Origin: Alcaligenaceae bacterium
GTDB taxonomy: Bacteria > Pseudomonadota > Gammaproteobacteria > Burkholderiales > Burkholderiaceae_B
Direction: 5' to 3'
Assembly (NCBI GenBank): GCA_013416435.1
Contig: JACCEN010000006.1
Span: 186,001-250,000, forward strand
DNA: 64,000 bases
Below the pieces are notes generated by a model. It made no database searches. It saw only the letters and a program-made list of their open reading frames with translations, and was not told the origin of the DNA. The position numbers and the translations under genes were made by a program. Each line of letters opens with the position of its first letter. The stretch's first letter is position 1. Below are positions 60,923 to 64,000 of this stretch, one piece after another.

Positions 60923-62851
60923 TTGATACCTGAATCATTTGTTCAGGAACTGCTCGCCCGAATTGATGTTGTCGACGTCGTCGGGCGATACGTACAGTTG
61001 CGCAAGGGCGGGGCCAATCTCTTAGGCCTGTGCCCCTTCCACAACGAAAAAAGTCCTTCGTTCACCGTCAGTCCCACCAAACAGTTTTATCACTGCTTTG
61101 GTTGCGGCGCGCATGGTTCTGCCATCACCTTCCTGATCGAGCACACCGGCGCGAGCTTCCCGGAAGCCGTGCGTTCGCTGGCTGCAAGCGCAGGCATGCG
61201 GGTGCCGGAAGAGCCTCGAAGTCCTAGGCAGCGTGCCGAAGACATCCGGCGCAAAGAAGAGGTCTCGCGCCACCAGCAAGTGTTGGATACGGCACAGGCT
61301 CACTATGCGCGCGCGCTCAAGCAATCGGCGGAAGCCGTCCGCTATCTCAAGCAGCGGGGGCTCTCCGGCGAATTGGCCGCCCGCTTCGGGCTTGGCTGGT
61401 CGGGGCATGACCGGCGTGGCCTGGCAGACGTTTTCCCCAACTACGAAGAGCCGGTGCTGGTGGAGTCCGGGCTGGTGATCGAGTCGGAGGATGGGCGTCG
61501 CTACGATCGCTTTCGCGAGCGCATCATGTTTCCCATCCGGAACCAGCGGGGCAATCTGATCGGCTTCGGCGGCCGGATCATCGGCAAGGGCGAGCCCAAG
61601 TACCTGAACTCGCCCGAAACCCCTCTGTTCTCGAAGGGGAACGAGCTTTACGGGCTGTGGGAGGCGCGCACCGCCATCCGCAGCGAGGGCCATGTGCTGG
61701 TCGTCGAGGGCTACATGGACGTCGTCGGGCTCGCCCAGCATGGCGTCGGAAACGCGGTGGCCACGCTCGGCACGGCTACCACGCAAGCCCATATCCAGAA
61801 GCTGCTGCGTGCCAGCAGCAAGGTCGTCTTCAGTTTCGACGGCGACAAGGCTGGGCGCCGCGCCGCATGGCGCGCTTTGCTGGCCTGCCTGCCGCTGATG
61901 CGGGACGATGTGTCCATGCGCTTTCTTTTCCTGCCGGCCGATCATGATCCGGACTCCTACATCCGGGAATACGGGGCCGAGGCGTTCAAGGCGACAGCGG
62001 CGGAAGCCATGGCCTTGTCGCGTTTCATGATGGACGAGCTGGCTTCGCACCATGCCATGGACGAGCCCGAGGGCAGGGCGGCCTGTGTCCATGAAGCCAA
62101 GCCTTTGTTCGACCTGTTGCCATCCGGCGCGTTGCGCATGCAGATGGAACGGGAGTTCGCAAGACTGGTCCAGTTGACACCCGAAGAGCTCGCGCAGATG
62201 TTCCATGCCGTTCCCGATACGCCGGTGATTGCCGGAGGCGATCATCCGGTTTCGGCGCAAGGGGCGCCATGGCCCGAGCACGACGAGCCGCCTGGCTTCA
62301 TGGACGCGATGGCGGCGGATCACGGCGACTACCTGCACGTGGAGCCCCACGACCACTACGATGAACCGCGAGCGGTCGCGCCGTCCAGATCCTTTGGCAA
62401 ACGCGAGAATCCCCGCAGTGTCACGCCGATGGCCAAGCGCTTGTTACGGCTTCTGCTGGCGCATCCTGAGCTGGTCTCCGGGCTGGGCGATCAGCAGCTT
62501 GAAATTCTGGAGCATGGCCCCCATTTAGTACTTGTGCGCGATCTGATCACCCTGGCCAATATGTCGGGCGCCCGCCACGCCGGTGCGCTGCTGCAGGCGG
62601 CCGAACCGGGAAGCGATCTGGAAGGCGTTCTGGCGTCGCTGTCGCCCGAGCTGCTTGCCCAAGAGGAACTTCCGGATCCGCAGGGTGAATGGAACGATGC
62701 GTTATGGCGGATCGAGCTGGATGCGATCAAAGCCGAACAGTCCGCCTTGGTACAGGCGGGCCTGAAGGATGAGTCTTCCCAAAGAAGATATCAGGAATTG
62801 ACTCGCAGGCTGGCGCTTCTGCATAGTGCTAGTTTGCGACAACTGAGGTAA
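60923..62851 (+). CDS. dnaG: DNA primase
   Basis: 642 residues. N-terminal zinc-binding domain (CPFHNEKSPSF, CFGCG), RNA-polymerase/TOPRIM core with VVEGYMDVVGLAQHG and FSFDGDKAGRRAA, and a C-terminal DnaB-binding helical domain. Between core and C-terminus (about residues 445-490) is a linker rich in His, Asp, Glu and Pro (PWPEHDEPPGFMDAM, HVEPHDHYDEPRA). The start is TTG 60923, directly after the rpsU stop, since homologues begin MIPESF; no Shine-Dalgarno, so translation is probably coupled to rpsU. Confidence 0.96.
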   Translation: MIPESFVQELLARIDVVDVVGRYVQLRKGGANLLGLCPFHNEKSPSFTVSPTKQFYHCFGCGAHGSAITFLIEHTGASFPEAVRSLAASAGMRVPEEPRSPRQRAEDIRRKEEVSRHQQVLDTAQAHYARALKQSAEAVRYLKQRGLSGELAARFGLGWSGHDRRGLADVFPNYEEPVLVESGLVIESEDGRRYDRFRERIMFPIRNQRGNLIGFGGRIIGKGEPKYLNSPETPLFSKGNELYGLWEARTAIRSEGHVLVVEGYMDVVGLAQHGVGNAVATLGTATTQAHIQKLLRASSKVVFSFDGDKAGRRAAWRALLACLPLMRDDVSMRFLFLPADHDPDSYIREYGAEAFKATAAEAMALSRFMMDELASHHAMDEPEGRAACVHEAKPLFDLLPSGALRMQMEREFARLVQLTPEELAQMFHAVPDTPVIAGGDHPVSAQGAPWPEHDEPPGFMDAMAADHGDYLHVEPHDHYDEPRAVAPSRSFGKRENPRSVTPMAKRLLRLLLAHPELVSGLGDQQLEILEHGPHLVLVRDLITLANMSGARHAGALLQAAEPGSDLEGVLASLSPELLAQEELPDPQGEWNDALWRIELDAIKAEQSALVQAGLKDESSQRRYQELTRRLALLHSASLRQLR

Positions 62852-62917
62852 AATTGATGGTTTTCGTCAAGTAACTATATACTGATTTCCCGTTTTGAAA
62901 AATAATGCCGAAGAGCG

Positions 62918-62977
62918 GTCGTCCGAAAGGGAAGTGATCCGAAAGGGCAGTCGTCCGGAAGGGCGGTGATCCGGTTC
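62918..62977 (+). repeat. 16-bp tandem repeat, 3.75 copies
   Basis: Units begin at 62918, 62934, 62950 and 62966 and alternate GTCGTCCGAAAGGG, GTGATCCGAAAGGG, GTCGTCCGGAAGGG, GTGATCCGG. Each of the first three would give a mini-hairpin TCC/GGG with a GAAA or GGAA (GNRA) tetraloop. The alternation indicates a 32-base higher-order unit. Confidence 0.85.
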
Positions 62978-63023
62978 TTTGGCAGATGGCGTTTTACGAA
63001 GCCTGAGTTATTGAATGCGTATT

Positions 63024-63048
63024 TGAAATATACGGCATGAAATATACG
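63024..63048 (+). repeat. Direct repeat TGAAATATACG upstream of rpoD
   Basis: TGAAATATACG at 63024-63034 and 63038-63048, separated by GCA (period 14). AT-rich in a GC-rich background; possibly part of a promoter or regulator site. Confidence 0.7.
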
Positions 63049-63246
63049 ACAAATCACGCAACAAATCGGGGTGAATCGAATGCGCAGCAACACGATTGTC
63101 GGTTGGTCAGCCAATTTGCCTTGCCGGGTCCTGCCATGGACGCCTAAACATGCCAAGGAAACTCACACCAGGCGGCCCGTGACCGAAATCAAAATTGCCG
63201 CCGCGGTATATAGAAACTTTGCGATGAATGAGTTCTGCCCCTGCAA

Positions 63247-63279
63247 CACTCGTCTGCCTTAGGCGGACCGAGTGCTTTT
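63247..63279 (+). terminator. Terminator-like hairpin in the rpoD leader
   Basis: CACTCGTCTGCC pairs with GGCGGA-C-CGAGTG (12 bp, one bulged C, one T-G wobble) around loop TTA, then CTTTT. It ends 18 bases before the rpoD ATG. It could terminate a dnaG read-through transcript or attenuate rpoD. Confidence 0.65.
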
Positions 63280-63297
63280 GCGCCTACGGAAGCGACT

Positions 63298-64000
63298 ATG
63301 ACCCAAGTGACTGGTAAAACCCCCCAGGCAGTTGATGAAACTGCAAAGAAATCCAAAACCATTGCGGCAACGAAAAGCGTTGACAAGGCGGCGGTGAAAG
63401 TCGGGGGACGCGTCAAGGCAGAGCAATCTCCTGACGCAGCGTCGGCAACAGAAACGGCGCCTGCCAAGAAAGCCGCCAAGAAAGCTGCCTCCGGCGCGGC
63501 GGTAAAAACGGCACGCAAGACAGCGGCCAAGGCGGCGCCCGCGGCCAAGAAAGCGGCGAAGGCGCCCACTGGCCGCAGGCCGGGACGCCCCGCCAAGAAT
63601 GCCAATACCGATCCTGTCGACTTCAATGACGATGATAACGGCGATGCCGAGATCATTCCCGAGCTCAAGCCGCTCCCCAAGCGCGGCGGCAAACGCGGCA
63701 AGGGCGACAAAGACGTGCCCACGCGCAGTGCGCTGACGCCCGAAGAGCAGGAAGCGCGCCGCAATCGCCTCAAGGTGCTGATCAAGCTCGGCAAAGAGCG
63801 CGGTTACCTGACCTACGGCGAAATCAACGATCACCTGCCCGATGACCTCGTCGATGCGGAAGCCATCGATGGCATCATCAGCACGTTCAGCGATATGGGT
63901 ATCTCGGTCTACGACCAGGCGCCCGATGCCGAAACATTGCTCATGAGCGACAACGCGCCCGTCGCCTCCAGCGACGACGACGTCGAGGACGAGGCCGAGG
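63298..64000 (+). CDS. rpoD: RNA polymerase primary sigma factor RpoD (3' partial)
   Basis: The first 234 codons are present; the gene runs off the window. ATG 63298 has GGAAG five bases upstream. Residues 1 to about 105 form a Lys/Ala/Pro-rich, histone-H1-like tail with repeated AKKAAKKAA-type motifs and GRRPGRPAKN; then comes an acidic stretch (DFNDDDNGDAEIIPE) and sigma region 1.1 (LKVLIKLGKERGYLTYGEIN, IDGIISTFSDMGI). The 1.1 sequence and position after dnaG identify sigma-70. Such a basic extension is known in Bordetella-type RpoD but absent from E. coli. Confidence 0.95.
   Translation, partial: MTQVTGKTPQAVDETAKKSKTIAATKSVDKAAVKVGGRVKAEQSPDAASATETAPAKKAAKKAASGAAVKTARKTAAKAAPAAKKAAKAPTGRRPGRPAKNANTDPVDFNDDDNGDAEIIPELKPLPKRGGKRGKGDKDVPTRSALTPEEQEARRNRLKVLIKLGKERGYLTYGEINDHLPDDLVDAEAIDGIISTFSDMGISVYDQAPDAETLLMSDNAPVASSDDDVEDEAE

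Larger units (their letters stand above)
62852..63297. other. 446-base gene-free region between dnaG and rpoD
   Basis: No coding sequence supported. It holds a 16-bp tandem repeat (62918-62977), an 11-bp direct repeat (63024-63048) and a terminator-like hairpin (63247-63279) just before rpoD. A promoter for rpoD is expected here, but I could not pick hexamers with proper spacing. A leader RNA or small RNA ending at the hairpin is possible. Confidence 0.75.

Overview
The window is GC-rich, gene-dense chromosomal DNA from a betaproteobacterium, most likely family Alcaligenaceae (Bordetella/Achromobacter/Pusillimonas relatives). I infer this from the gene order ccoP-ccoG-short fixH-fnr, trxA-rho, rlmN-rodZ-ispG-hisS-yfgM-bamB-der-hisC-hfq-hflX-hflK-hflC-hisZ-purA and rpsU-dnaG-rpoD, from HisZ (which pairs with short-form HisG), and from a Lys/Ala-rich N-terminal tail on RpoD. 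No rRNA, tRNA, CRISPR array, insertion sequence or phage was seen.

Layout. 1-3.6 kb: the end of a cbb3 oxidase operon (ccoP, ccoG, fixH-like, a small membrane protein) facing its likely oxygen sensor FNR. 3.7-8.4 kb: a LysR regulator, clpB behind a sigma-32-like promoter, and queH. 8.4-18.4 kb: glnE divergent from yhdP, then gdhA, rho and trxA on the minus strand. 18.6-26.7 kb: parE-parC, a ferredoxin-reductase flavoprotein, a dadA-like oxidase and an orphan solute-binding protein. 26.7-35.5 kb: an eight-gene type IVb (R64 thin-pilus-like) pilus operon pilL-N-O-P-Q-R-S-V, the main accessory block. 35.6-41 kb: allA, alaS, tusA-like, rpsP-rimM-trmD. 41-44 kb: valS (minus). 44.3-57 kb: ndk, then a long collinear housekeeping run rlmN to hflC. 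57.2-64 kb: hisZ, purA, a phosphoribosyltransferase, and the macromolecular-synthesis operon rpsU-dnaG-rpoD, with rpoD cut by the window end.

The most striking non-coding feature is a family of nested palindromes. Arm GGGGTCAGACCCC and its reverse complement GGGGTCTGACCCC are separated by 3-4 bases. Sixteen complete units lie at seven loci, plus a degenerate unit and isolated arms. Several copies carry paired changes that keep the hairpin, one array is tandemly duplicated, and one copy supplies the last codons and stop of trmD. They resemble REP elements mobilised in trans, but no REP-type transposase is in the window.

Other points of interest are a strong terminator directly in front of the pilus operon, the absence of pilM/T/U and of a shufflon, a near-consensus FNR box before fnr, a terminator-like hairpin in the hisZ leader, a 16-bp tandem repeat and a terminator-like hairpin between dnaG and rpoD, and TTG starts inferred for parE, der and dnaG.
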